Shown here piece by piece: positions 47,736 through 58,755 of a stretch of 64,000 bases of DNA. The notes beneath the pieces are model-generated. The model searched no databases. It was not told where the DNA came from and worked only from the letters and a program-made list of their open reading frames with translations. The stretch's first letter is position 1. Each line of letters begins with the position of its first letter. The position numbers were made by a program, and so were the translations under genes. The stretch comes from Sepioteuthis lessoniana (taxonomy: Eukaryota > Mollusca > Cephalopoda > Myopsida > Loliginidae): the NCBI GenBank assembly GCA_963585895.1, contig OY757911.1, positions 63,268,807 through 63,332,806 on the forward strand, given 5' to 3'.

Positions 47736-48310
47736 TTCCCGGAGTATAAAAAACAACAACTAAAAGGAGAAATAAAAAAAAAACTATTTTAATCGTTTCA
47801 ATATAGCGATGTTTTCTCAGGGAAGAGTAAACAAGGTCTATCAACAAAAGATTTATAGTTGGCAAACACGTCATCAAGCAGACTGTATATTAAATTGAAA
47901 ACGTTTCTTTAATTCACTCGAAACGTCCGAAAACATTTCACAGCAAATGGTTTATAAACTTTCCCCTCAACCAATAGAAATAAAGCACGTCAAATATTAC
48001 ATAAAATCTATTAATTGATCTAAAATCGCAGACAGCAAGGTGCCAGATGCGTTAAAAACTTATGCGCATGCGGACGAAGGCAGGAACAGTCACTTGAGGA
48101 AAACAATGTTTTGTGACCAATAGGAATTGTATAAAACTCTGGTTGTGAGCCTAGTTGATCAGTATAAGAATAGGTTAAAAAAAAAACATCACTGGCGATG
48201 TCCAACAATTTGCCATTTGTTAACATTTACAAAACATTACTCTTCGACTCGTATTCTGTCTTGGACAACCCGGAGAACATTAACAGAAGTATTCTCACCC
48301 AACCAAGTAG
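47736..48310. other. Intron sequence preceding the ribozyme-like repeat
   Basis: No gene. CCAATAG at 48117-48123 followed by TATAAAA at 48130-48136 looks like a promoter pair, but on the strand opposite to the ribozyme. This may be chance. Confidence 0.3.
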
Positions 48311-48315
48311 GTATT

Positions 48316-48456
48316 TGTGAACTGAATTACCACAACGAGAAAATCCGGCGGACATTGGACAGTTGTTTCGACCTTATTAGCTCTCATCAGCAGTGTATAC
48401 CGTATGTCGTGCGTAGGTGTTCGTCGGATTTTCTGGTCGTGGTAATTCAATTCACA
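48316..48456. repeat. Inverted repeat enclosing the hammerhead-like motif
   Basis: The 32-bp arms 48316-48347 and 48425-48456 pair with about 5 mismatches (left TGTGAACTGAATTACCACAA; right, reversed, TGTGAATTGAATTACCACGA). The 77-bp centre contains the ribozyme core. Confidence 0.85.
48352..48396 (-). ncRNA. Hammerhead ribozyme-like motif, type I
   Basis: On the minus strand the order is stem I strand ACACTG, core CTGATGAG, stem II arm AGCT, loop AATA, arm AGGT, core CGAAAC, loop AACT, cleavage triplet GTC, stem I strand CAATGT. Every conserved core position (CUGAUGA, GAAA, GUC) is present. Stem II has five pairs with one G-G mismatch; stem III is the two-pair AC/GU form closed by four bases, as in ribozymes of Penelope-like elements and retrozymes; stem I pairs five of six. 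Predicted cleavage follows GTC (between 48358 and 48357). Activity is not shown; the two mismatches may weaken it. Confidence 0.7.
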
Positions 48457-48459
48457 ATA

Positions 48460-49300
48460 TTAATTCCTCTACTTAAAAAAGAAAAATATGTACATCTATA
48501 CCCTTGCCCTTGAAGTCATAATAATTTCGCAGATGCGTATTTCTAATCCTCTTGGGAAGACGTGGCCCGGGGAGTGTGTGACCGTGTCCTCTGGAAAGAG
48601 TACGGATGTAACTTGAAAGACACATTTAGGTTAGTCGGCCGCGCAATTACTATGACGAGTTGATTTGGCGTCACTTACATGCGATATGAACTCAGCTGCA
48701 GAGTTTCGGTAGTTGTTTGACATTAAACGACAATGCAGAGAATAAACATTCAAAACTCACAAATGGTTCCTCAATGACTCTTGTCAATATCCAATTTTCA
48801 GCATTTACCGACAGTCCTTGAGATTGATCTTTCTGGGTGACGAACTTCACATTAAATAATTGATATTAATCAGGTATATCATATAAATTAGAAGATTTAT
48901 TTTTCCCAGGATGCAACGCCAAATTGCTTCATGTTTTTGATAGGAAACAGTTTTTGGCTTATACACCAGTATGATCTAACAATTGTTAAGTTTGTTTATT
49001 ACCAAAAAATAAAAAAGATAAATCACGAATATATACAAAGAAATTTCATTATAAGGGATCATTCATCTTTAATTTTGAATCGCTGCTTCATAGAATTCTG
49101 CTTAAATATGAAAATATTCCCTTTCAACCTTTGACACAATAAATTTCTGTTTGCTGTTGATTCAAACATTCGTTTCTCAACTTCATTGCATTTCATTCTT
49201 ATATATTCAGTGTTTCTTCTTACTACTCTCTTTCGCTTACCAAAAAGAGAAAAGTCCCCTTATCTCTATGAATAAGGTCAAAGATTATTATTCAACAATT
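48460..49300. other. Intron sequence, no gene seen
   Basis: Nothing recognised. Confidence 0.45.
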
Positions 49301-49302
49301 AG

Positions 49303-49675
49303 TTCGGCTAGGGCTGAAGAATACACCACCTGCATCTCTGCAGATGAGTTCCCCCTGTCCTAAATAACAGCCCGGTGTGGTAAGATCTGATAGGGTCCAA
49401 TCTATGGTTCAAATAGAACTGTGACATTTAATCTTATACAAAATTTAATTGTAAGAAATAGATCTGTTTGATCCTTTAACTATGTGTAAACAAATGACTG
49501 ATGTTTCATTGAACTGTTAGTGATACATAGCAATACTTGGAACCATTCAACTTTGTTGATTTAGGTTTACAAATAATATGTATTTAGTATATATATGTAT
49601 AAATCGGATTTGGCATTAAATAACCTACAATGGTTGATATGCCATAAAAACCAAGACAAACCAAACCAAGCAACA
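49303..49675 (+). mobile_element. SINE-A, internally shortened
   Basis: Head CGGCTAGGGCTGAAGAATAC, the early body missing about 80 bp, tail ATGGTTGATATGCCATAAAA. CAACAAT occurs just before and after it. Confidence 0.8.
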
Positions 49676-50580
49676 ATCAATAAACTGTACTAGCAGCTGT
49701 TGTATCGAAGCATTGGTAGCACCCAATTTTGCCTGCTAAAAATCTCATCCCCAGTTGTACTCGGTTTTTAAGAAAAGATTGGTCAGCAGCAGGTTCTGGT
49801 TGAAACTGTATAAAGCACGAATCACGAGAGAAAAAAGGACAAGCGAACCTGAAAATATACTTGACGTTTCTTTATTCACTCTTCTGACTTATCCTGGGGG
49901 TATGGGGAGTGTAACACTTCATTTTCCCACCTAAGTGGTTTCTAGGATTGACTATTCTTGTAACCCACAATATTAGACAGTGAGTGCAGGAAAGACCTCA
50001 CTCCCCAGCTAACTTGATCATTACTACCCGGGACCGCAGCTCCATTGAATATATGGTCCCGACTTTCAAAAAAGAAAACAGTTTCTCTCTGGTAGACTTC
50101 CCAGAATAGAAATAACTAAAAAATGATACCCTTGACTATAGACATCTGACAGTACTAGTACCGAAGTTTAATACAGACATCAAAAAATTACCCCTTTCAT
50201 CCCCATCAAGATATCCTTCTTTTCTGCATTTCATTATCTAAAATCCACTGACCATTCAAACTTGGCTATCCTTTCCACATTACTATACACACATCACCAT
50301 GTACATGTACATACATTAACTATACTCAGAAAAGTCCATACAGATTCGCACGCACCCAATTGCATATACACATATATACGCTACGCCTATACACATACAT
50401 ACTCATATAAACAAGATCACACTCACATGCATTATTGCACCTAAATATGTACACCCTGGGATAGAAAAGTTCCAACTACTGTGAAAATTGTAATTAAATT
50501 CAACAAATTTTGTTTATATTTTCATTTTTTCATCTTGAACAAGAATATACGGATTTGTAGCAATTTTCCTTACAATACAA
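49676..50580. other. Intron sequence, no gene seen
   Basis: An ACAC/CATA-rich stretch lies at 50283-50420. Nothing else recognised. Confidence 0.45.
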
Positions 50581-50587
50581 TAAATTT

Positions 50588-50665
50588 CATAATGTATTTT
50601 ATAATGCATCATTTGAAAATAAATTACATAATGTATTTTATAATGCATCATTTGAAAATTAAAGC
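50588..50665. repeat. Tandem duplication, two units of about 39 bp
   Basis: Each unit contains CATAATGTATTTTATAATGC followed by ATCATTTGAAAAT; the two are almost identical. Confidence 0.9.
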
Positions 50666-50711
50666 TAATAAATAAAAAGAACGTTACATGTTCACTTTAC
50701 TAAAACAAGTA

Positions 50712-50972
50712 CATCTACCTGTTGTGTAATGTTTATCATCGTGGGAAGGTGGACACAGCGAAACGAGTTCAAATCCTAGCTGAGGTTGATTGCATAAGAC
50801 TAATACCCTTAGGAAAGATATGAATCCAATTATTATCCCTCCAGCTATGGGTAAATAATAGAGCAGTCTGGGTTCTTTAACCATGGTTAGGCAACCAGTC
50901 TAAGAGAAGGAAAACCCTGAATTCAAACCTGTTAAACTCCGCTTGAAAATTGACCTGGTGTTACATCCTGGA
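50712..50972 (+). mobile_element. SINE-C
   Basis: Head TACCTGTTGTGTAATGTTTA and B-box-like GAGTTCAAATCCTAGC; ends CTTGAAAATTGACCTGGTGT with the last 20 bp of the family missing. Confidence 0.8.
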
Positions 50973-50974
50973 AG

Positions 50975-52096
50975 GTAAATATATTAATCTGCATAAACCT
51001 ACGACCGGACATATATAAATATTGCATTAAAACTGTATTTTTCCTAAAATGCGTTATTAATTATCTGCTGTATACGTTTATGATTTGTGTTGTTTCTTTA
51101 ACTCCTTCCTTTTCTCTTTACACAATTTTTTTTTTAACTAACAGCCCTTTCCTTCTGGCTGAAGGCCAAACAAAGCTTATTAATTGACAATGTGGGGTGT
51201 TATTTTGAAGTGAATTTACCCGCAAAATTGAGGCTTCGGATAAAATTTGGTTTGAGAGTTTTAATTGTGGCGATTAGTCCCTTGAAATAAGGCCAAAAAG
51301 TAGTAGAGAAAAACTCGATAACCCACACTTGAAAATTCTCAAAAGCACAAGGATTATTTTAAAGAACACATTTAGAGAATTATATTAGCTTAAGAAATAC
51401 ATTATTGGAAAAACAAATAAAAATACTTATGATACACCCAAACTTTTTATCAAAAATATTTGATTGTTTCAAGACCAATGTAAATGTATTCAAAGAGGAC
51501 AACTTTGATTGTCATATAAGTCTATCTTAGAGAATTAGCGTGTTTGGAATGGGGCTCCTTAGGTTTTCACATGACAGTCCCAGAAAACCCATTTTCAACC
51601 TCTCTTCACCTCTGGTCTTTGATCAGTGGAAATATTATCTCTTACTCTGCTAAAATCACGTGGCCATCTTACCTAACTTTATCAAGTAAGCATTTTACTA
51701 ATTTACCTCTTCTACATACTGCTTTTTCATGAAACAATATGTGTATAATTCTGGCTATTGGGACACATTTGTCAATTCTTTGTTATCGTATATATAAAAG
51801 TTTAAATGTTCTTGTATGTTTAAATGAGTTTATCATTTCTTTCTTTCCGTTGTGTTAAGTGTTAGTGTATCATGGGTATACTAATGCTAATATTAGCCTT
51901 TGATGAGTACAGACTTGAATAGAAATCTTCCTTACCACCAAGCACACCAATACAGCCATTTTTAATACATTAGGTTTAAAACAATATATTTGAACTTTAA
52001 TTGATTTGTGGTATAACGTTGGTTTACAAATTTTAATGCAATCAATCGATAAGTACTCTAGAAATTCTAATTGCTAATCCATTCTTTTCATTTCAG
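50975..52096. other. End of intron 3, no other gene seen
   Basis: AT-rich; a 62-codon frame at 51544-51732 has no recognisable domain. It ends with the pyrimidine tract and AG before exon 4. Confidence 0.5.
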
Positions 52097-52268
52097 CATG
52101 AAGACTATGACTCAAGCAGTGGTTATCCCAATGACATTGCCTTATTGAAATTATCACATCCAGTAGAACCGTTTGAAAATTATGTTAATACTGTTTGTCT
52201 CCCCTATCAAGATGAAGAATTTGATGGCAATGATCAGTGTTATATGACTGGATGGGGAGAAACAATGG
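52097..52268 (+). CDS. Chitin-binding serine protease, exon 4 (catalytic Asp)
   Basis: Acceptor TTCTTTTCATTTCAG, phase 0. It reads HEDYDSSSGYPNDIALLKLS, then HPVEPFENYVNTVCLPYQDE and EFDGNDQCYMTGWGETM. D336 in NDIALLKL is the catalytic Asp. C357 in VCLPY is the partner of C234 in the activation chain. C371 and GWGE are the usual start of the second barrel. The donor ATGG|GTAAGA at 52268/52269 is phase 1. The total so far is 380 codons plus one base with no stop. The Ser exon (GDSGGP) was not found in the following 11.7 kb, so the gene either continues past the window or is broken. Part of the exon's last 19 bp is repeated at 52386-52404. Confidence 0.9.
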
Positions 52269-52315
52269 GTAAGAACTACTACTACTACAACTAATAATAA
52301 TAATAATAATAATAC

Positions 52316-52385
52316 AGAGAGATAAGGGAAAGCGAAAAGAAAGATTAGTACCAAGACCTTGCCAGAAAACTAAAAGAATAATACA
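52316..52385 (+). pseudogene. R2-like LINE, very short fragment
   Basis: Reads like KDKYLDLARELKE of the LINE C-terminus (ACCTTGCCAGAAAACTAAAA), lying between the two copies of the exon edge. Confidence 0.5.
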
Positions 52386-52407
52386 GGATTAGGAGAAACA
52401 ATGGGTA

Positions 52408-52408
<1 letters not shown>
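52386..52408 (+). repeat. Duplicate of the exon 4 end including the splice donor
   Basis: These 23 bp match 52250-52272 at 21 positions (both contain GGAGAAACAATGGGTAA), 136 bp downstream of the true donor. Confidence 0.85.

Positions 52409-52463
<55 letters not shown>
52409..52463. repeat. (TAA)n microsatellite
   Basis: About 18 units, directly after the duplicated donor; a shorter run lies at 52292-52313. Confidence 0.95.
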
Positions 52464-52464
<1 letters not shown>

Positions 52465-52465
<1 letters not shown>

Positions 52466-52967
52466 TTTACCACGCTAAACTCAGTCATTTATCACTATAT
52501 AGGGAGTGTTCTTAGAATTTGATGATAATGAAAAAAAAAAAAACTTTAGAATGGAAAGTTCTCGAAAGTCATGTGACGTCTAATTCTTAGAAAAGATATA
52601 AAAAAAATGTCCTTCACTGTAGCCTAATCGGCTAAATTATTTCCAGCTAAACGATTTCGAAATCACGAAAAATTTGTTTAAACTTACTGTGCTAATCTCC
52701 ATATGACTCATAAATTTTCTTAATCGATAGATAGTTTCCGCCCTGAATTCAACCGGAAAGTCATCATAATAAAATATGAACAGCCTCTTTAGAAATAGTC
52801 AAAAAATAAGACAGTAAATGTAAGCCATAAAGATGATACAGGAAAACCTGAAACTAGTTTAGTGTTTTAGTTGGGGAAGTAAAATATAAAATAGCAGGAC
52901 AACGGACTTTAACGAATTTAAAACTAAGGGTTATATATATATATATATATATAATTTTTTTGTGACC
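52465..52967. other. Spacer with (TA)n, no gene seen
   Basis: TA run at 52933-52953. Nothing else recognised. Confidence 0.5.
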
Positions 52968-54927
52968 CGCTGTTCACGAACAGCCACTATGACTGTTCTC
53001 GCTCACATCTGTGTTAGGCACACAGATCATAAACAACCCCTGGGTTTGGTAGAGCCACAATATACCACCCATGATAAAAATGTCCAATCACAATATTACA
53101 CAATGTGAGACCCAGGCAACAGGCTTGGGTGTCCTGATCAGCAGGAGCTCTCCTGATAGCCAACATGGGAGAGCTGATCGTTATCCTGCGAATATTGGCT
53201 GCTCTTTTTTCAGATACATGAAAGACGACGTAAGGAACCACAACGACCAGAGACCTAAACGCAAAACATGAACTAGGGAAGACAATCAACTTGCACTACC
53301 CTGCTATATTAGGAGTAACCCTTCACAAAGAGGATATAGGAAAAGAATGACAGAGAGTTAGCAAGGATGTGCTAGTTTTCAGACAACAAGCCAAAGGCTT
53401 GCCGATGAAGTTAGAACAATAATAATGAAGGGTTGGTTTTCTGACCTTGAAATACTAGAAATACATCAGAAAACAAAATTAGCGAAATTAGTTGGTGAGA
53501 AAATTGGGATCCCCTCAAAAAGTATGAAGAAATTGTCAAAACCAGGATTGGAGTTTCGACTGAAAACTCGGTTTAAAAATCAAGGAAAACAGGCCAAAAT
53601 GATAAAACAAAGGAAAGACGCTGGAATATGTAGGAACAGAAAGGAAAAGGCAACACGAGAATAAATAATAGTACAACTTGGGGAAATAAACCAGAAAGTA
53701 CTGGCGAAAGAAGGAAGATTAAAGAGATATCGACAAAGGGTAAAACAATGCAGACAAAACAGGACACTCCAAAACATTCTATCAACAACTGGGAGGAGAT
53801 GACACTAAAACACGTCAACAAAAGAAACCGAACGATTTTGAACTAAAATATGGCAACCAAAAAACATAACGAAAAAGATGACTGGATAAACAATATGACA
53901 AGAGAACCAGAAGGACTAGAAGAAGGCCCAAAAGCGGAAATACACATCGATTTACTCAAAACAACACTTTGATATATCAAACTGGAAAACACCTGGCTAT
54001 GATGGAATTCATGATTTCTGGTTCCAGAAATTCGCCTCCATTCGCTACAGACTAGCACTAGAAATGGACAAATGCTTACAAAAAGCATACGTACCTGAAT
54101 GGATGACCAAAGGAAGGACCACAAGCAAGATGAACTTAAATAGACCAAAAAACAAGAAAATTAATGACCATGCATAAGGCATTACATCCCAGAGACGACG
54201 TTGACAGATTATATGTATCAAGAAAAGAGGAGGAAGAGGAATTGCCTGCATTGAAGACAGCGTTGACGCATCAATACCACGACTCGAAGACAACATAGAA
54301 AAATACAAAAGAGGACTGGTTACAGCCATCAGAAACGATACTGACAACACGATGGACAACAGAATGACAATAACTAGGAAACCAAAATGGGAAGAAAAGC
54401 AACACTATGGGCGTTTTAAACAACTAATAAACAACATCTCACGCCGGAAAACCTGGACCTGGCTAAGAAAAGGAAACTTTAAGAGAGAAACAAAATCTGT
54501 TCTAATAGCAGCACAAAACAACGCCGTAAGAACCAATCAAATCAAAGTGAGAATAGATAAGACGCAACAAAATAGCAATTGTAGGGTATGCGGTGACAGA
54601 GATGAAACCATCAATCACATTATAAACGAATGCAGCAAATTAGCACAGAAGGAGGAAAAGACGAGACACGACTGGGTCGACAAGGTGATCCACTGGGAGA
54701 TGTGCAAGAAATTTAAATTTCACTTTATGAACAAATGGTAAATGCGCAACCCAGCAGCTGTCCTAGAAAATGATACACATAAACTCCTATGGGACTTTGA
54801 CATACAGACAGATCCCCTAACTCGGCCAGAAGACCAGACCTAATAATAATCCGCAAAAAAAGAGAATTTGCAAAATTGTTGACTTTGCTGTCCCGCCTGA
54901 CCACAGAATAAAACTGAAAGAATGTGA
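52968..54927 (+). pseudogene. R2-like LINE, copy 1 of a head-to-tail trio
   Basis: The 5' part includes open frame 53425-53664 (KGWFSDLEILEIHQKTK), then IHIDLLKTTL and W-M-T-K-G-R-T. At about 54135 it jumps straight to LNRPKNKKINDHA-like sequence, so the RT core is deleted. The open frame 54352-54741 (129 codons) holds KTWTWLRKGNFKRETKS and the CCHC motif at 54580-54633: Cys, 2 residues, Cys, 8 residues, His, 4 residues, Cys. It ends within the DFAVP block (DFAVPPDHRIKLKECE) at about 54927. Confidence 0.8.
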
Positions 54928-56636
54928 ATGGACTGACGACAAAAAGGGATGCTCTATGGTTCTACAAAGCTGGATAATAGACTAATAAACTCTCTCAAAA
55001 TTTACAAAATATCCGACGAAATAATAAAGTTTATCGAGAAAATCATGGCATACTGGAGAGTGGAATTGACAGAAAGAGGAAAAAGTATAGCTGAGCTGAA
55101 AATCCAGAGAGTTATCTTTCAGGGAGATGCGCTATAACCATTACTTTTTGTAATAACGATGATGCCATCCATTCACATACTCAGGAAATGCACAGGCGGA
55201 TACAAACTTACTAAAACGTAAGAAAAGATCAATCACCTATTGTACATTGACGGTATCAAACTATTTGCCAAAAATGAAAAAGAATCGGAAACCCTAATAC
55301 AAGCAATGAGAACATACAGACAGGACATAGGGATGGAATTCGGTAAAGAAAAATGTGCCATGCTAATTTCGAGAAGCGAAAAGTGATAAATGACAGAAGG
55401 AATAGAACAACCAAATCAACGAAAAAATTAGAATGCTTAGAGAAAAGGAAACTTACAAGTACTTGGGAATATTAGAAGCTGACACAATCAAACAAGTGGA
55501 AATGAAAGAAATAATCAAAAAAGAGCATCTCAGGAAAACAAGAAAAATACTTGAAACCAGAATAGCAGAAATCTCTTTAAAGGGATAAATACCTGGACTA
55601 TCCTCCTTGTAAGATACTTAGGGCAATTCTTGATGAGGACTAGGGAATAAGTTAAGCAAAGAGACCAGAGAATAAGAAAACCAATGACGACACATAAGGT
55701 ATTACATTCCAGAGATAACGTTGACTGACTATATGTGTAAAAAAGAAGGAAGAAGAGCACTTACCAGCATTGAAGATAGCGTTGCTGCATCGATAAGACG
55801 ACACGAAGACAACATAGAAAAGCTCGGATTAAGACAGATTACAGTCATTAGAAACAATACTGACAACATCAGGATCAGCATAACGAAAATAACAAGAAAA
55901 CAAAAGTAATAAGAAAAACAACTATGGACATTTCAAGCGACCAACATCTCACATGAGAAAACTTGGACATGCTAAGAAAGGGGAACCCTACGAGAGTAAC
56001 TGAATTTCTTCTAATTGTAGCAAAAAACAACCGCATGAAGACCAAATATGACAAAGCAAAAATAGATAAGACGCAATGAAATAGCAAATGAAGGTTATGT
56101 GGTGATAGAAATGAAACAATCAATCGCATAAATAGCGAATGCAGCAAATTAACGCAAAAAGAGTATAAAGCGAGATACGACAGGGTGAGCAAGGTGACCC
56201 ACAAGGAATTGTAGGGAAATTAAAATTTGACCAAACGAAAAAATGGTATATATACAACCCAGAATCCGCCCAGGAGAATCAAACTCACAAATTTCTATGG
56301 GATTTTGTGATACAAACGGATCACGGCCAATCCCAGCAAACCACAGAGTAAAATTGAAAGAACTAAGATCTTGCTTGAGAACTAAAATAACTATTGAACA
56401 TTAGATTGACAGTGATACCAATTGTAATTCGTGTCCTCTGTACAGTCACCAAAGGATTAGTAAAAGGATTGGAAGACTTTGAAATAAGAAGACGAGTGGA
56501 GACCTTCAAGACTACAGCATTATTAAGATCGGCCAGAATACTGAGAAGAGTCCTTGAGACTTGAGAAAACTTGCTGTCACTCAACCTCCAGAGAAAGACC
56601 ATCAGCTAGTGCTGGTGTGAAAAACTCGCAAGGAGT
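54928..56636 (+). pseudogene. R2-like LINE, copy 2 of a head-to-tail trio
   Basis: It starts inside the RT at the W-I-D-D-K-K region and reads IYKISDEIIKFIEKIM, FQGDAL, then YIDGIKLFAKN at about 55246-55278. The second catalytic Asp of the YxDD box is Gly here, so the enzyme would be dead even without the stops. It continues through IGMEFGKEKCAML and the C-terminal region (shortened) to the conserved 3' end and a TAATGATAATGATAATAATAA tail. Confidence 0.8.
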
Positions 56637-56667
56637 AATTTAATAATGATAATGATAATAATAATTA

Positions 56668-57538
56668 CAGTGACCAGACACAACACAGGCAACATAATGA
56701 TCAACAGAATAACAATAACTAGTAAACAAAAACGTGAAGAAAAATAAGTGTATGGATATTTTAAACGACAAACTGGCGAAATCTCACACGAGAAGACTTG
56801 AACATGGACAAGAAATGGGAACCTTAAGAGAGAAACCGAATGTTTTCTAATAGAAGCACAACAATGCCATACGGAACAGCTATGTTAAAGTTAAAATAGA
56901 TTAGAGGCAACGAAATAGAAAGTGTAGGTTATGCGGTGATAGAGACGAAACGATTGATAACGTCATAAACAAATTAGCGGAAAGAAAGTATAAGACTAGA
57001 TACGTCTTGGTAGGGAGAGTAATCCACTGGGAATTGTACCCGAAGTTTAAATGGTATCTGCACAACTCAGAATCCTTCATGGAGAATGAGACCCACAAAA
57101 TTCTCTGGGATTTTGAGATAGAAACGGATCACCTAATCTCGGTCAGAAGACCAGACCTAGAGATAGTCAACAAAGCAACAAAAAAAAAATAGAATCTGCC
57201 GTGTGGTGGGCTTTGGCGTCCCAGCCGACCCCGAAGTAAAAATCAAAGAAAATGAAAAGATAGACAAAGACTTAGACCTTTCTAGAGAACTTAAAACATC
57301 TGTGGAATATGAGAATGACAGTGATACTAATTGTAGTTTGTGCACTTGTCTCTAAAGCCTGAAAAAAAGAATGGAGGAAATGAAAATCAGGGGAAGAATC
57401 GAGACTATTTCAGATGGCAGCATTGTTAACATCGGTTAGAATACTGGGAAGAGTCTTGGAGACCTGAGGAGACTTGCTGTCACTCAGACTTTAGTGAAAT
57501 ACCACCAGCTAACGTAGGTATGAAAAACTGGTAAGTAA
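56668..57538 (+). pseudogene. R2-like LINE, copy 3 of a head-to-tail trio
   Basis: 5'-truncated. It reads the CCHC region (CRLCGDRDETID), then VIHWELYPKFKWYLHNSES, LWDFEIETDHLISVRRPDLE (RRPDL at about 57145-57159) and the conserved 3' end. Confidence 0.8.
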
Positions 57539-57539
57539 A

Positions 57540-58755
57540 AAAAATAATTTAGAATGTCCAAGAATGAAAGCTATATTCCTTGACCAGAGTCTGTACAGGT
57601 AAGAGATATATTCTGAGAGTTTAAGTTTTAAAATAGTTTGCGAAATTTAGGCCAGAAAACCAGATCTGCTATATGTAACGTTGTGGGTCGCTCACAGAAA
57701 GTGGTAGTGTCTCAAAAAGGTTGACACTTGATCCTGATAATGAAGAGCTGGACAAACACTTGTTTACAATTTAGTTCCCACGTTTTGATAATTCACTGGT
57801 TGTCTCTGTGAGTTTCCAACTCGTCTTTCTTTGGATGAAGGAAGCTCTTTGCATCTTCTAAGAAAAATATCTCAAACATTACACATTCTGAGATTTTAAT
57901 GTAAAGAGGGATGATGTCATTTTGACATAATCCATATATGTATATAAAAACACGTCTGCTTTGTAGTACACAATTATTGTAACAGGTAAGACTCAAAATG
58001 TAAACTTGCTCATGGCTTTCTCCAAACGAAAATGGCCTCTAACTTTATCTGTCAGTCAAACGTTTTCACACTTCCCCTCAGGATGTGATGGTGGAGATAG
58101 GCAGACATTATATGATATTCATCCCCGTCTTATTCTCAAATTCATTTCGAGATTGGAATTTCATGTATTCTATCATCATCATTAATATAATTACTGCAAT
58201 TACCCCTACTAATACTATTATTATAATTATTACCTCAACTTTTTATTCTTTCCAGCCACTTCTAATTTTTTTATAATCTGAGGCATTAACAGTAATGGAT
58301 CACATATTTTAGAACCACTGAGAAAACAGGAAAAATTAGCTCCTTTCTCCTTCCAAGAAAAAATCTGGTGTCAAGCGCAATAAAAAACATTTCTATTTTG
58401 CTTACTGCCACTTGTTCTCCAGTAGAATCTTTTTTGTGTTTTTTTTTATCAGTAACTATTTCCACAGAAATTCTTCTTCTTTCTCTTCCTTTCTCTGTGC
58501 TGTACCGAATTTTTCAATACACATGCTGTCCCCGTCAAAAACTACAAAAACTTCCAAGACACTTCACTTTCTCTCGCGTCTCAAGACTATTTATGCCTTA
58601 CGCGAAAATCTCAAGATATCTGCTCCAAGATAAAAGATACACCAAATACAAACAGTATAGCCATTAGACGCTATCTTTACTCCCTTTATCATCGTTTCAG
58701 TGCCTAAAAACAGGTCTCTTGTGACTTCAAACTCGGTGAACAAGACTCTATAATC
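57540..58755. other. Spacer, no gene seen
   Basis: AT-rich, with ATT/ATC-rich sequence at 58165-58235. Frames of up to 99 codons at 58368-58667 show no domain. Confidence 0.45.

Noticed and set aside
48127-48513. 128-codon + strand ORF
   Set aside because: It lies across the inverted repeat and hammerhead motif and has no recognisable protein features.
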